Positions 28,829 to 39,032 of a DNA stretch of 64,000 nt are shown in pieces. Numbering within the stretch: the stretch's first letter is position 1; every line of letters begins with the position of its first letter. Position numbers and translations under genes: made by a program. The stretch covers positions 248,001 to 312,000 of the forward strand of contig JAAFJY010000002.1 of assembly GCA_013299105.1 (NCBI GenBank), read 5' to 3'. Source of the DNA: Chitinophagales bacterium (lineage in GTDB: Bacteria > Bacteroidota > Bacteroidia > Chitinophagales > Saprospiraceae). Under the pieces are notes generated by a model. The model was not told where the DNA came from. It saw only the letters and a program-made list of their open reading frames with translations, and ran no database searches.

Positions 28829-31285
28829 TTAGTTGAGGTAGTTCCCAATTTTGATGATCTCTGAAAAAACCCCAGCTGCGGTTACTTCCGCGCCAGCACC
28901 TGGGCCGCGTACCACCAAAGGCCGCTCTTTGTAACGCTGCGAGGTAAACACGATCATGTTGTCGCTGCCACTGAGTTGGTAAAAGGGATGCGTTGAGTCC
29001 ACACTTTGCAAGCCAATCCGGGCCTGCCCATTTTCCAGGCTGGCTACCATGCGCAAGACTTTTCCTTCGGCAGCAACCCTTGCTGCCAAGTTGGCAAAAT
29101 GTTCATCGGCTTTTTCCAATTCCACAAAAAAATCATCGACCGTTGGTGCATTGCGGCAGGCATCTGGCAGAACATTGTCAATGATCACATTTTCGGCTTC
29201 GAGTGGCAATCCTGTCTCGCGGGCCAAAATGATCAACTTGCGCCGCACGTCAATCCCATTCAAGTCGATACGTGGATCAGGCTCGGTGTAGCCTCGGCTT
29301 TGGGCTTCACGAACAATGCTGCTGAAGGCCATACCTGGTTTGAAGGTGTTGAAAATGAACGAAAGCGAACCGGAAAGTACCGCTTCAATTTTCAATATCT
29401 GGTCACCACTGATGATCAAATCATTTAAAGTAGAAATCACTGGAAGGCCTGCGCCTACATTAGTTTCGTACAAAAACAGAATACCCCGCTTGCGTGCCAC
29501 TTCCTTCAAACGCTTGTATTGCTGATACGAAGATGAAGTAGCAATTTTATTCGGCGTACTGATCGAAATGCTCTCGTTGAGAATTTGCTCATAGTAATTG
29601 GCGATTTCCTCATTGGCCGTATTGTCAATGAAAACAGCGTTGGGTAAATTCATCGAAGTCATCACGGACACAAAATTGGCATGGCTCATGGCTTGTGCTG
29701 ATGCCGTCAACTTGTCGCGCCAATTTTCCAAGGCAATGCCCTCTTCTGCAAAAATCATTTTTTTGCTATTGGCCAAACCCACTACCCGGACATCCAAGGA
29801 GTGTTCTTTTTTCAAAAACTCGGTTTGGGCCTTGATTTGATTTAACAAAGTATTTCCGATTAGCCCAACTCCAACCATGAACACATTGACCGAAGCGGTA
29901 TCTGACAGGAAAAAAGCCTGGTGAACTGCGTTGAGCGCTTTGGCTTCATCGGCCTTGTTGATCACCGTCGAAATATTCAACTCCGATGAACCCTGGGCAA
30001 TGGCAATGACATTGATCCCGTTTTGTCCCAGTGTTTGGAACAAGCGGCCAGAGATGCCAGGGGAGTAGCGCATGTTTTCGCCGATGATGGCAATCACAGC
30101 CAATTGATCCTCCATTTTCAGGGGGTCTACCAGGCCAGAGCGAATTTCGTACTCAAATTCTTTCTCTACTACTTTGACTGCTTTTTTAGCCTTATCAGGT
30201 TGAACGGCAAAACTGATCGAGTGCTCGGATGAGCCTTGGGTAATCAGGATCACATTGATCTGAGCGTTGGCCAGACTGTTGAATAGACGTGCCGCAATCC
30301 CAGGCACCCCAAACAAACCACTGCCCTGCATGGTCAACAAAGCAATGTCACTAATCGAAGAAATGCCTTTAACCGGAGGAGTATTCTCGTCGTGCTGATC
30401 CGAGACCAAAGTGCCGGGATGTTCGGGCTCGAAGGTATTTTTGATCCACATGGGGATCTTTTTACCCAAAACTGGTTGAATGGTAGGTGGGTAAATTACC
30501 TTGGCCCCAAAATGTGACATTTCCATTGCCTCGGCATAAGTCATGGTCGGGATGGAAAAAGCTTTTTTCACTTTGCGTGGGTCGGCAGTCAATACACCGT
30601 TTACATCGGTCCAAATTTCCAAAGACTCCGCTTCGAGGCCAGCAGCCAATAATGCTGCGGTGTAGTCGGAGCCCCCGCGGCCCAGGGTGGTGGTCAAGCC
30701 GCCTTTGGCCGAGGCAATAAATCCAGTGACCACTTGGGTCTGTGGATTTTCCTGGTAGTATTGTTTGATATTGGCATAAGTCTCTTCGAGCTCTACTTTC
30801 GCCGAACCAAAATTCTTATCGGTCTTGATGACCTTGCGGGCGTCGAGGTATGCGGCATCCAAACCATTTTGGCGCATCACCTGGGTAATGATAAAAGCAG
30901 AGTTGCGTTCACCAAAACTGATGACATAATCCATGGTCCGCTGCGAAGCTTCGCGAACCAGGAAAATACCATACAGCAAATTTTTCAACACCTCATGGTT
31001 ATTTTCCAAGCCGCTGATGACTTCGCGCAGATAAGGCTCATTGAGCATTTCTTTGGCTGCATCCAAATGCCGCTTGCTGAATGCCTGAAAATGATCGAAG
31101 TATGATTCATCACCTTGGGCTGCAAGTTTACCCATGTTGATCAATGAATCAGTTACCCCGCCAAAAGCCGAAAATACTACAGTGAATTTTTCTCCTTTTG
31201 CATGATAAGATCTCAAAATATCCACTAACCCACTGATGCGATCAGGGGTCCCCACGGACGAACCGCCGAACTTCAATACCTTCAT
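28829..31285 (-). CDS. thrA: Bifunctional aspartate kinase / homoserine dehydrogenase I
   Basis: MKVLKFGGSSVGTPDRI kinase, ACT domains, homoserine dehydrogenase half (VFMVGVGLIGNTLLNQI ... SRGYTEPDPRIDLNGIDVRRK). Confidence 0.95.
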   Translation of the reverse strand: MKVLKFGGSSVGTPDRISGLVDILRSYHAKGEKFTVVFSAFGGVTDSLINMGKLAAQGDESYFDHFQAFSKRHLDAAKEMLNEPYLREVISGLENNHEVLKNLLYGIFLVREASQRTMDYVISFGERNSAFIITQVMRQNGLDAAYLDARKVIKTDKNFGSAKVELEETYANIKQYYQENPQTQVVTGFIASAKGGLTTTLGRGGSDYTAALLAAGLEAESLEIWTDVNGVLTADPRKVKKAFSIPTMTYAEAMEMSHFGAKVIYPPTIQPVLGKKIPMWIKNTFEPEHPGTLVSDQHDENTPPVKGISSISDIALLTMQGSGLFGVPGIAARLFNSLANAQINVILITQGSSEHSISFAVQPDKAKKAVKVVEKEFEYEIRSGLVDPLKMEDQLAVIAIIGENMRYSPGISGRLFQTLGQNGINVIAIAQGSSELNISTVINKADEAKALNAVHQAFFLSDTASVNVFMVGVGLIGNTLLNQIKAQTEFLKKEHSLDVRVVGLANSKKMIFAEEGIALENWRDKLTASAQAMSHANFVSVMTSMNLPNAVFIDNTANEEIANYYEQILNESISISTPNKIATSSSYQQYKRLKEVARKRGILFLYETNVGAGLPVISTLNDLIISGDQILKIEAVLSGSLSFIFNTFKPGMAFSSIVREAQSRGYTEPDPRIDLNGIDVRRKLIILARETGLPLEAENVIIDNVLPDACRNAPTVDDFFVELEKADEHFANLAARVAAEGKVLRMVASLENGQARIGLQSVDSTHPFYQLSGSDNMIVFTSQRYKERPLVVRGPGAGAEVTAAGVFSEIIKIGNYLN

Positions 31286-31490
31286 AACTTGGTGTTTGTG
31301 CTTATTTGTTGCTCAGGCAAATGCTGAATTAGTCCAACACACTGAGGTATGCAAAATTAGAAATATCCGCAAAGGCGTATAATAGTTTTGTTCAGTCAAT
31401 TGTATTAAAATGATCGAGCTTAGGATCGTAAAACGCTACTTCCTGCAAGTTTTTTCTGTTGATAGAATTTTTCTGGGTTAGCTCTTTACG

Positions 31491-33212
31491 TCAACGTTTA
31501 AAAGCTCGTTCCCAAACCCGTTTGTTGCCGAGTGCGTCGCTGACTTCCAAGCGAAACTGGTGCTGCCCCGGCCCCACGTGTTCGTCAAAGCGATAGGTCA
31601 GGCGATCGCTTTTTCCATCGTGTTCCATCAATATCCACTGGCCATCTACTTCTGCCCGAAATTTGAGGTCTGGGGCGAACCCACCTACATTAAAATTGTC
31701 ATTGATGCGGAAAGCAACTGAACCACTTTTCGATAAGTCCGCAGCAAAACGCTCGGCTACGATGCTTGGCGGCACAGTATCGATCATGATGCAAAATTCG
31801 CCGAGGGTTCGAGTTTGGGCTTTCAACACATCACCTTCCCAAGTCCCTCCATAATTGGTAAACCTACCATTGCTTCCACAGTGTGCAATGAAAGCTTTCG
31901 ACTTCAAACTATCCGGCAATTTCAATGCCCTGATACCGATGTGGTAATGGTGATGAACAGGTACGCGTTGGTGGTGCAAACCATGCACCCTTGAAAAAAC
32001 ATTGGCTGACTTTTCTTTGACCACAGCATAGTTCATGTAGCAATCTTCGTAAAAAGTACCCTTGGGAAAGGTCACTTGCAAATCGTAATTATCGATTTGA
32101 TTGGTTTGTTTATGAGGGAGGTGATAGTTGTAAGTTCGGTTTGTTCCAGCAACCAGAATGGTGTCGAGCTTGAGGTACAGTTTAGCTCGGGCAGTATTAC
32201 CGGCAACGTCTCGTACTGCAAATTCTACTTGTTTGATCTCTCCAGGATTCAAAGTAATCTTACCATCATTGCGCACTTCATCGTACATCTGTAGGGCATT
32301 GCCTGGTAATAAAAAACAACGATGGTAGTATGAGTTGCGCGCAACGCGGTCTTCGTAATCCACATGGGCATTGATGTAGCGGGTTTGGTTGAAATCCAGC
32401 TTCTCGGCTTTGAAGCGATAATGACTTTGCCCATCGACTTTCATATTGAGATCAAAAATGCCATTCCAGTTGGTGGTGCCATCCATGTGATCGTAAGTTT
32501 TCAAAGCAAGACCAATTTGCTGGCTGCGCACCCGGATAGTGTCTCCGCTTATACGATACACCCCTTCTTTGAGCAACAGGGGCAAGCGACGATTTTCGCC
32601 TATCTGTGGTCCTTCGCCTAGTTGGTACAATTTGATCTCGTGCAGTTTTGGCGCAATATTGTCCGTGACCTGCAAACCAAAAAGCAAGGGGTTGATTGGG
32701 CGATCAGTAGCGGTTTCCCGAATTTCAAAGTGAAGGTGTGGTCCAAAGGAATGACCAGTTGATCCCATCTTACCAATCAGCTGCCCTCTTTTTAATACAA
32801 ACTGTCCCGGCTCAGGGTAAATTTCAACGGCAAACATTTGCTGGGCATATTGTTTGCTTTTCAAAAAAATACCCAACTCACCAACATATTCCTGCAAGTG
32901 GGCATACACCGTGGTGTAGCCATTGGGGTGGCGCACGTACAGAACATTGCCGTAACCACCCGCGCTGACTTTGATGCAATAGACCTCGCCATCACCTGCG
33001 GCATAAATGGGAACACCAAACCCACCTTTTATATCTACACCCGAATGGAAGTGGTCCGGGCGCAATTCGCCAAAGGTTCCACTCAAGCGCAAAGTCCCGC
33101 CGACTGGCGACCAAAAAAAGTCTTTCGGATAAGGATAAACTTCTGATTCAGGAAAAGCAAAGGCCAAACTAGCCAAAGCAACAAGCAGTAGAAAAAAGCG
33201 AAAAATCATCAT
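31491..33212 (-). CDS. M23 family metallopeptidase (secreted)
   Basis: HFHSGVDIKGGFGVPIYAAGDGEVY ... YGNVLYVRHPNGYTTVYAHL ... FGPHLHFEIRE; signal peptide. Confidence 0.9.
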   Translation of the reverse strand: MMIFRFFLLLVALASLAFAFPESEVYPYPKDFFWSPVGGTLRLSGTFGELRPDHFHSGVDIKGGFGVPIYAAGDGEVYCIKVSAGGYGNVLYVRHPNGYTTVYAHLQEYVGELGIFLKSKQYAQQMFAVEIYPEPGQFVLKRGQLIGKMGSTGHSFGPHLHFEIRETATDRPINPLLFGLQVTDNIAPKLHEIKLYQLGEGPQIGENRRLPLLLKEGVYRISGDTIRVRSQQIGLALKTYDHMDGTTNWNGIFDLNMKVDGQSHYRFKAEKLDFNQTRYINAHVDYEDRVARNSYYHRCFLLPGNALQMYDEVRNDGKITLNPGEIKQVEFAVRDVAGNTARAKLYLKLDTILVAGTNRTYNYHLPHKQTNQIDNYDLQVTFPKGTFYEDCYMNYAVVKEKSANVFSRVHGLHHQRVPVHHHYHIGIRALKLPDSLKSKAFIAHCGSNGRFTNYGGTWEGDVLKAQTRTLGEFCIMIDTVPPSIVAERFAADLSKSGSVAFRINDNFNVGGFAPDLKFRAEVDGQWILMEHDGKSDRLTYRFDEHVGPGQHQFRLEVSDALGNKRVWERAFKR

Positions 33213-33345
33213 TACTATACTGGTTTTAACTTCCAGTTGGTTCTTGAGGTACAAGTTGAAATTCGGAACTGTGTATTTTCGACGTAAACTAGTCAATCTA
33301 ATGTGGATCAAAAAAGTATTTGTCAAAAAAATGTAAAAGCCGTGT

Positions 33346-34041
33346 CTATTTTAACAAATTTGCCCAAGATCCGATCAAAGTGTCCTCGGCTTCATTCTTT
33401 TTCAAAGTTTCACAAAATTGGGTGCGCGGAATGGCTCTAGCCCCCAAACTCCCCAAATGCGGCGTTTCTTGTTGACAATCAATCAGCCAAAAATTCAATT
33501 TCCGTAGTTTTTGCACCAGGCTGATGAACCCAAACTTGGATGCGTTGCTGCGGCGGGCGAACATCGACTCGCCAAAGAAAACTTTACCCAAGGAAAGGCC
33601 ATACAAGCCCCCAACCAGTTCTTCACCCTCCCATACTTCAACCGAATGTGCAAAACCAGATCGGTGCAAAGTAGAATAAGCTGCGATCATGTCCTCTGTA
33701 ATCCAGGATCCGCCGCCTTGGCCAGGTCGGTACTGTTGCTGGCATCCGCGCATTACTCCTTCAAAATCTTGATCGAGGGTAGCTTTGAATTTTCCTTGGT
33801 TGAAGTAGGGGCGCATACTTTTGGCGACGACCAATTCATCGGGAAACAAAACAAAACGTGGATCGGGTGACCACCAAAGGATCGGGTCATCTTCATTGAA
33901 CCAAGGGAAAATCCCCAGTTGATAAGCATACAACAAACGCACTGGTGATAGGTCTCCGCCAATGGCCAGAACCCCTTCCGGGGTCGCTTGATCCGGAGAG
34001 GGAAAACTTATTTCATTGTCGTCTAGCCAAAAAACGGGCAT
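33346..34041 (-). CDS. aat: Leucyl/phenylalanyl-tRNA--protein transferase
   Basis: FPSPDQATPEGVLAIGGDLSPVRLLYAYQLGIFPWFNEDDPILWWSPDPRFVL. Confidence 0.95.
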   Translation of the reverse strand: MPVFWLDDNEISFPSPDQATPEGVLAIGGDLSPVRLLYAYQLGIFPWFNEDDPILWWSPDPRFVLFPDELVVAKSMRPYFNQGKFKATLDQDFEGVMRGCQQQYRPGQGGGSWITEDMIAAYSTLHRSGFAHSVEVWEGEELVGGLYGLSLGKVFFGESMFARRSNASKFGFISLVQKLRKLNFWLIDCQQETPHLGSLGARAIPRTQFCETLKKNEAEDTLIGSWANLLK

Positions 34042-34058
34042 AAAAAACAATCATTGAG

Positions 34059-34079
34059 TTATCCACACACTTATTCACA
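34059..34079 (+). other. Two perfect DnaA boxes (TTATCCACA, TTATTCACA)
   Basis: 34059-34067 and 34071-34079 in the aat/ctaA gap. Confidence 0.65.
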
Positions 34080-35163
34080 TTTTTGTTTCTTGGGGCTCTA
34101 CTAGTTGATAATTCAAGTACAAAACCACCGTCAGCAAGAGCAGTGCTCCTGCTTGATGGAATACGCCCAAGCCAACAGGAATGGTTCCTACACAGTTGAT
34201 TACGGTCAGAATTCCCAATAAAACTTGCAGCAAAGTTACTACCAATAAAGCATAAATTCCATTTTTAACCTGTTTTGTGACAGAAATTTGAACCCCTTTA
34301 AAAACATAATACAACACCATGATTGTCAAGGCGTAAGCAACACCTCGATGCAAGGTGTGTACCAAAGCGGGCATGAATGAGCTGCGATCGTATTCGTTAA
34401 AATTTTTACTATTCCATTCACCCCCATCAAACAAAATACCAGGAATCCATTGCCCCCCAATATCAGGCCAAGTAGGGAATACCAACCCTGCCTTCATTCC
34501 TGACATGATGCCCCCAAGGATGATCTGAAAGCCTAAAACATAAGCCAGCGCTTTTCCCCACTTTTTCAACCAATTCCTGTGGATAACTTGTGGATAAAAG
34601 GAAGAACCTTGCACGGTCGTAAGAAAAGTCCAAAACAAGTACCCATATACACACAACGCAATCGACAAGTGCATGGTTAGTTTATACGCATTGACCCAAG
34701 GTCTTTTGACCAATCCACTGGCAACCATGATCCACCCAAAAGATGCCGCGAGCGCCGCTAATAAGACCACAATTCCTAAGCGACGCATAAGCGCAGGATC
34801 AATCCACCCCTTGCGCCAGAAGAACAAAAAGGGGATCAAAAAAACGAAGCCCATGCTGCGGGCCCACAAACGATGAAAATATTCCCAGAAATAAATAAAC
34901 TTGAAATCGGTCATGCTCATGCCCTCATTGATTTTTGCATACTGCGGAGTGGCCTTGTACAAAACAAAAGCTTCTTGCCATTGCGCGGCATTGAGCGGCG
35001 GCAAAGTTCCCGTTACGATTTCCCATTTGGTAATGGACAAACCAGAACCTGTAAGTCGGGTCACGCCTCCAATGACTACCTGCATAAAAACCATAAATAC
35101 GCCAATGAATAGCCAAATTTTGACTGTGGCGGGATATTTTTTCGCTTGGTTTGTTGTTTCCAT
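34075..35163 (-). CDS. ctaA: Heme A synthase (COX15/CtaA family)
   Basis: FMQVVIGGVTRLTGSGLSITKWEIVTGTLPPLN; eight predicted TMs. Confidence 0.92.
   Translation of the reverse strand: METTNQAKKYPATVKIWLFIGVFMVFMQVVIGGVTRLTGSGLSITKWEIVTGTLPPLNAAQWQEAFVLYKATPQYAKINEGMSMTDFKFIYFWEYFHRLWARSMGFVFLIPFLFFWRKGWIDPALMRRLGIVVLLAALAASFGWIMVASGLVKRPWVNAYKLTMHLSIALCVYGYLFWTFLTTVQGSSFYPQVIHRNWLKKWGKALAYVLGFQIILGGIMSGMKAGLVFPTWPDIGGQWIPGILFDGGEWNSKNFNEYDRSSFMPALVHTLHRGVAYALTIMVLYYVFKGVQISVTKQVKNGIYALLVVTLLQVLLGILTVINCVGTIPVGLGVFHQAGALLLLTVVLYLNYQLVEPQETKM
34578..34597 (-). other. Two perfect DnaA boxes (TGTGGATAA x2) within ctaA
   Basis: 34578-34586 and 34589-34597. Confidence 0.5.
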
Positions 35164-35253
35164 TTTTCTCACTTGCTTCTTACCCAGGTCTTCCTCCTAG
35201 GGATTACAAAGATAGCCTCTTTTGCGACTTGAAAAATTTTGGGCTTGCCCCTT

Positions 35254-35727
35254 ATGGTTAATTATATTGATTTTAAATTTCAATAAATTCATCCTTCATC
35301 GTCGTCAGTGATGTGAGTTTGTGGAAAAAAAAGTGAATAAAAATTTGTTTGGGTTTATACTCACATCACATTGAGTTTACCCACAGTTTACCAACAACTG
35401 AAAGTGCTGTGGATTCAAGATTTTGCCAGTTTATGCACAAGCTGTTGGTACGTTATTCAGGGGATAACTTTTTTTGGCGCACTTGTTGGGAGAGCGTTAA
35501 ACTAACACCCCAAAAAGGGGCAAAAGCCCTTGTTGCAATGTGGAAAACTGGGGATAAGTCGCCCCTGAACGATGACAAGTGAGGGAATGTGGATAAAGTG
35601 CTACTTATTAAGCGTGAGTTCACAAAAAGTATGTTGAAAAGCGGTTTAGCTAAAAGCCTGAAAGTGAAGCAGTTTTTTGAAAATCCCAAAAATCGAGTGT
35701 GGATAAATACTTGTACATCGTGGATAA
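35254..35727. other. Candidate oriC: AT-rich stretch plus DnaA-box cluster in an ORF-poor intergenic region
   Basis: AT-rich 35254-35292; perfect TTATNCACA at 35431-35439 (+), 35588-35596 (-), 35698-35706 (-); one-mismatch boxes at 35332-35340, 35377-35385, 35540-35548, 35549-35557, 35719-35727; inverted repeat GTGATGTGAGT/ACTCACATCAC (35308-35318/35359-35369). Confidence 0.65.
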
Positions 35728-35767
35728 AAAAATGAGGCTTCAAAAAATTGGGTACAATGTGGAGCCA

Positions 35768-36547
35768 TTATTCAGCCTCACGCTCCTCAATTCCCAACCC
35801 AAACAAGGCAAAGTCGTATTTGACCGGATCCTGGGCGTCAAACTGCCTCAAGTTTTCGGTCAATTCCAGCACCGCTTGCCAGTCGCTTTGCTTGCGTTCC
35901 AATAATCCATAGCGCCTAGCGATGCGATCCACGTGCACATCCAGGGGCATGAGCAATTGGGCAGGACTAATGTTTTGCCAGCAACCAAAATCTACCCCAT
36001 GTCCATCTTTTCTCACCATCCAGCGCAGGAACATGTTGATGCGTTTGCAAGTAGAATTGCGCAGTGGGGTGGGCAAATGTTTGCGGGTGCGCTGCGGCGC
36101 ATCGGGCAAGCTGAAAAACAAATCGTGAAAACCAATCAGTGCTTCGGAAATATCTGGGCTATTGGGCTTTAAAAATTGGGTAAAAGCCGACTCTAGGCTT
36201 TCGTACTGTCGGTAGTACTGTTGTAGAAAGGTCAAAAAATACGCGGTATCGGTGGAGTTGAAGGTCCGGTGCTTGAAAAGTGCCAGTCGTTCTCGGTCTT
36301 CGGGCCGGTGGTTGAGGATGAAATCATAAGGTGCTCCGTCCATGAGTTCGATCAACTCCAGGGCTTTGTTGATGATGGTTTTGCGCTGACCCCAAGCCAA
36401 GACAGCCACCCAAAAGCCCATGATCTCGATGTCTTGTAATTGTGAAAAACCATGCGGAATGGCGATGGGGTCCGATTCGATAAATTTAGCTTGGTTGTTG
36501 CGTTGTACGGCTTCGTCCAGGAATTGTTTCAGTGCGGCCTTGTTCAT
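35768..36547 (-). CDS. TIGR02757 family protein
   Basis: DPIAIPHGFSQLQDIEIMGFWVAVLAWGQRKTIINKALELIELMDGAPYDF ... KRINMFLRWMVRKDGHGVDFGCW; ATGA overlap with recX. Confidence 0.88.
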   Translation of the reverse strand: MNKAALKQFLDEAVQRNNQAKFIESDPIAIPHGFSQLQDIEIMGFWVAVLAWGQRKTIINKALELIELMDGAPYDFILNHRPEDRERLALFKHRTFNSTDTAYFLTFLQQYYRQYESLESAFTQFLKPNSPDISEALIGFHDLFFSLPDAPQRTRKHLPTPLRNSTCKRINMFLRWMVRKDGHGVDFGCWQNISPAQLLMPLDVHVDRIARRYGLLERKQSDWQAVLELTENLRQFDAQDPVKYDFALFGLGIEEREAE

Positions 36548-37035
36548 GTTTTCAGTATTTGCCAAATCAGATCGGATTCAAAGCCTCGGCGCAGGGCATA
36601 TTGGACCGCTTTGGCAGTCGCTTGAAATTCGCCCTCCGGGGCGTATTCCTCCAGTTTTTTTTGCAGCAAAACAGTGAGTACACCTAGGTATTCCTGCTCA
36701 TCAATTTCCTGCAAGCCTTTTTTGATACAATAAGCCGTGAGCTGGCGTTGCTTCAGTTCTTGTTGGATGCGAACCCGGCCCCAGTTTTTGGTGCGAAACT
36801 TCCCGCGGGCATATGACTGGGCGAAGCGCTCTTCATTTAGAAAATTGTCGTTGATCAAATCGAGAATGACCTCTTCCAAGGTGTCTCCATAAACCCCCAA
36901 GTCCAACAACTTTTGCCGAACTTCTTGGTGGCAACGCTCTTGGTAAGCACAATAGCGCTGGAGTTTTTGCAAAGCAGCACTGCGACTTAGGTATTTTTTC
37001 TCCATGTAAACTTTGTATGGTTTTTGCACAAACAA
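36544..37035 (-). CDS. recX: Regulatory protein RecX
   Basis: ALQKLQRYCAYQERCHQEVRQKLLDLGVYGDTLEEVILDLINDNFLNEERFAQSYARGKFRTKNWGRVRIQQELKQ. Confidence 0.92.
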   Translation of the reverse strand: MFVQKPYKVYMEKKYLSRSAALQKLQRYCAYQERCHQEVRQKLLDLGVYGDTLEEVILDLINDNFLNEERFAQSYARGKFRTKNWGRVRIQQELKQRQLTAYCIKKGLQEIDEQEYLGVLTVLLQKKLEEYAPEGEFQATAKAVQYALRRGFESDLIWQILKT

Positions 37036-37095
37036 TGTAACGATTGCCGTAAATAAAACGTTTATTATCTTAATTTCGCAAGATAAAACCCAAAC

Positions 37096-37920
37096 ATGGA
37101 AACGAGCAATGAATTGCTGGCAAAAGCTAATAAGCTATATGATTTTGCCATTGATAACGGCCCCAAAGTTATTGGTGCTATTGTTGCCCTACTAATCGGC
37201 TTGTGGATGGTCAATCGCCTAATCAAGTTAATGCAAATGCGCATGAACAGCTCTCAAGTTGACGAGAGTTTACAGCCTTTTTTGTTGAGCTTGACCAATG
37301 TGATGCTGAAAACCTTTGTTATTTTGTTTTCAGCGGGAATTTTGGGGGTGCAAACCGCTTCAATTTTGGCCGTATTGGGTGCAGCGGGTTTTGCGGTAGG
37401 TTTGGCTTTACAAGGCAGCTTGGGTAATTTTGCTTCAGGTATTTTGATTTTGCTTTTCCGACCTTACAAGGTGGGTGATCGCATTACGGTGCAAAACTAT
37501 ACTGGGGATGTCAAAGAAATTCAGATTTTCACCACGATCATGCACACCCTCGACAACCGGGTGGTAATCATTCCCAATTCTACCATCACCAGCGGACCGA
37601 TTGAAAACCTGAGTTCAGCAGGAGAAAGGCGATTAGAAACCCAAGTGAGCATCCACCCTAAAACCGACCTTATGCTGGTGCGCGAAATCCTGGAAATAAG
37701 CGCCAAAACCAGCCCCGGATACCTGGCCGAAAATCCCATCGAATCGCCCGTGTTAGAGGTAAAACCGGATGCGGTAATTTTGGCCTTTCGTTATTGGGTA
37801 AACCCAGATTTGTACGAAGAAGCCGCAGCACACGCCAAAGAATCGGTACACCAAGCTTTCAAAAAAGCAGGTATTGAGATCGACGAAGATGATACCATGC
37901 AAGTGAAAATGGTCAATTAA
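37096..37920 (+). CDS. mscS: MscS-family small-conductance mechanosensitive channel
   Basis: LAVLGAAGFAVGLALQGSLGNFASGILILLFRPYKVGDRITVQNYTGDVKEIQIFTT. Confidence 0.92.
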   Translation: METSNELLAKANKLYDFAIDNGPKVIGAIVALLIGLWMVNRLIKLMQMRMNSSQVDESLQPFLLSLTNVMLKTFVILFSAGILGVQTASILAVLGAAGFAVGLALQGSLGNFASGILILLFRPYKVGDRITVQNYTGDVKEIQIFTTIMHTLDNRVVIIPNSTITSGPIENLSSAGERRLETQVSIHPKTDLMLVREILEISAKTSPGYLAENPIESPVLEVKPDAVILAFRYWVNPDLYEEAAAHAKESVHQAFKKAGIEIDEDDTMQVKMVN

Positions 37921-37932
37921 TCACACAAACAC

Positions 37933-38724
37933 ATGCCTGAATTACCAGAAGTCAATACTTTTCAGCGTTATTTTGATGCTTGTGCGCCAGGCAGGACAAT
38001 ACTCGAAGTGGAAGTACATGATGACAAAATCATTCGCAATTGCAGTGGTACTGAATTTGCGGAAAGGCTGCAAAGCCGAACCTTCACAGGTTCCTATCGT
38101 CGAGGCAAATACTTGTTCGGACACTTAGACAATGGTCACCATGTGCTCTTGCATTTTGGCATGACTGGCGACTTGAAGTATTACTCGGAGCTGGAGGATA
38201 AACCCAGGTATGAGCGATTTGCCTTTGTTTTTGACAATGGCTTTCGGCTTGGTTTTGATGACCCGCGCAAGTTTGCCAGGATACTCTACTTGGAAGACCT
38301 TGAAACTTATATTCGTTCTTTGCCCCTGGGTGAGGATGCCTTGGTCATTAATGAAGCGGAATTTTTAGCCTTATTGGATAAAAGCAAAGGCCAGCTCAAA
38401 GCTTTTTTGCTCAACCAAAAGCTACTGGCTGGGGTGGGGAACTTGTATGCGGATGAAATTTGTTATCAAGCCAGAATCCATCCAGCCTCAAATCCCCAAA
38501 AGTTAAAAGCCAAGGATAAGAAATTAATTTTTGAGTTAATGCGTTCTATTTTGAATCGCGCAATCGAAAGACAGGCCTATTATAAGGATTATCCGGATGA
38601 TTGGTTTTGGCAGTGGCGGGTAGAAGGTCACAGTGGGCCAGATGGCAAAGGAAAAGTGAAAAAAGCCGACATCGCTGGACGTACAACTTACTGGTGCGAA
38701 CCTTGGCAGAAGTTGATTGTTTAA
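37933..38724 (+). CDS. Fpg/Nei family DNA glycosylase with degenerate (cysteine-poor) C-terminal zinc-finger region
   Basis: MPELPEV N-terminus, RRGKYLFGHLD, AGVGNLYADEICYQARIHP; C-terminus HSGPDGKGKVKKADIAGRTTYWCEPWQKL has only one Cys. Confidence 0.88.
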   Translation: MPELPEVNTFQRYFDACAPGRTILEVEVHDDKIIRNCSGTEFAERLQSRTFTGSYRRGKYLFGHLDNGHHVLLHFGMTGDLKYYSELEDKPRYERFAFVFDNGFRLGFDDPRKFARILYLEDLETYIRSLPLGEDALVINEAEFLALLDKSKGQLKAFLLNQKLLAGVGNLYADEICYQARIHPASNPQKLKAKDKKLIFELMRSILNRAIERQAYYKDYPDDWFWQWRVEGHSGPDGKGKVKKADIAGRTTYWCEPWQKLIV

Positions 38725-38739
38725 AATAAGAAGGTCAAC

Positions 38740-38770
38740 TTTGTCGATCAGCGAGCACCCAATACCTTTT
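38740..38770 (+). promoter_or_regulatory. Candidate promoter TTTG-N19-TACCTTTT just after the glycosylase stop
   Basis: TTTG 38740-38743, TACCTTTT 38763-38770 (7/8 to TAnnTTTG). Confidence 0.35.
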
Positions 38771-39032
38771 GTAGTTCAAGGGATGGGTTTTGTCGATTAA
38801 ATGTGCAAGCTTCCCAAAAAAAAACGAAAATTGATGCAACCATTCACCCCGAAATGTGTCTGTTATAAACGCATCGAACGGATGAGTAGTAAAGCCTGAA
38901 GTGCAAAAGAAAAAAATGGATTGTAAGTTCAACACCGACAACCCATTTCTTTGAAACGAGACCAAGTAGCCTCGCCCCTCAATTGCCGAGGCAATCAAGA
39001 GACATATTTTTCATACTAATCCGATAGGTAAG

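Noticed and set aside
31233-31243. TGATGCGATCA half-site identical to the fic palindrome arm
   Set aside because: Inside thrA coding sequence (DRISGLVD) and lacks the second arm; likely chance.
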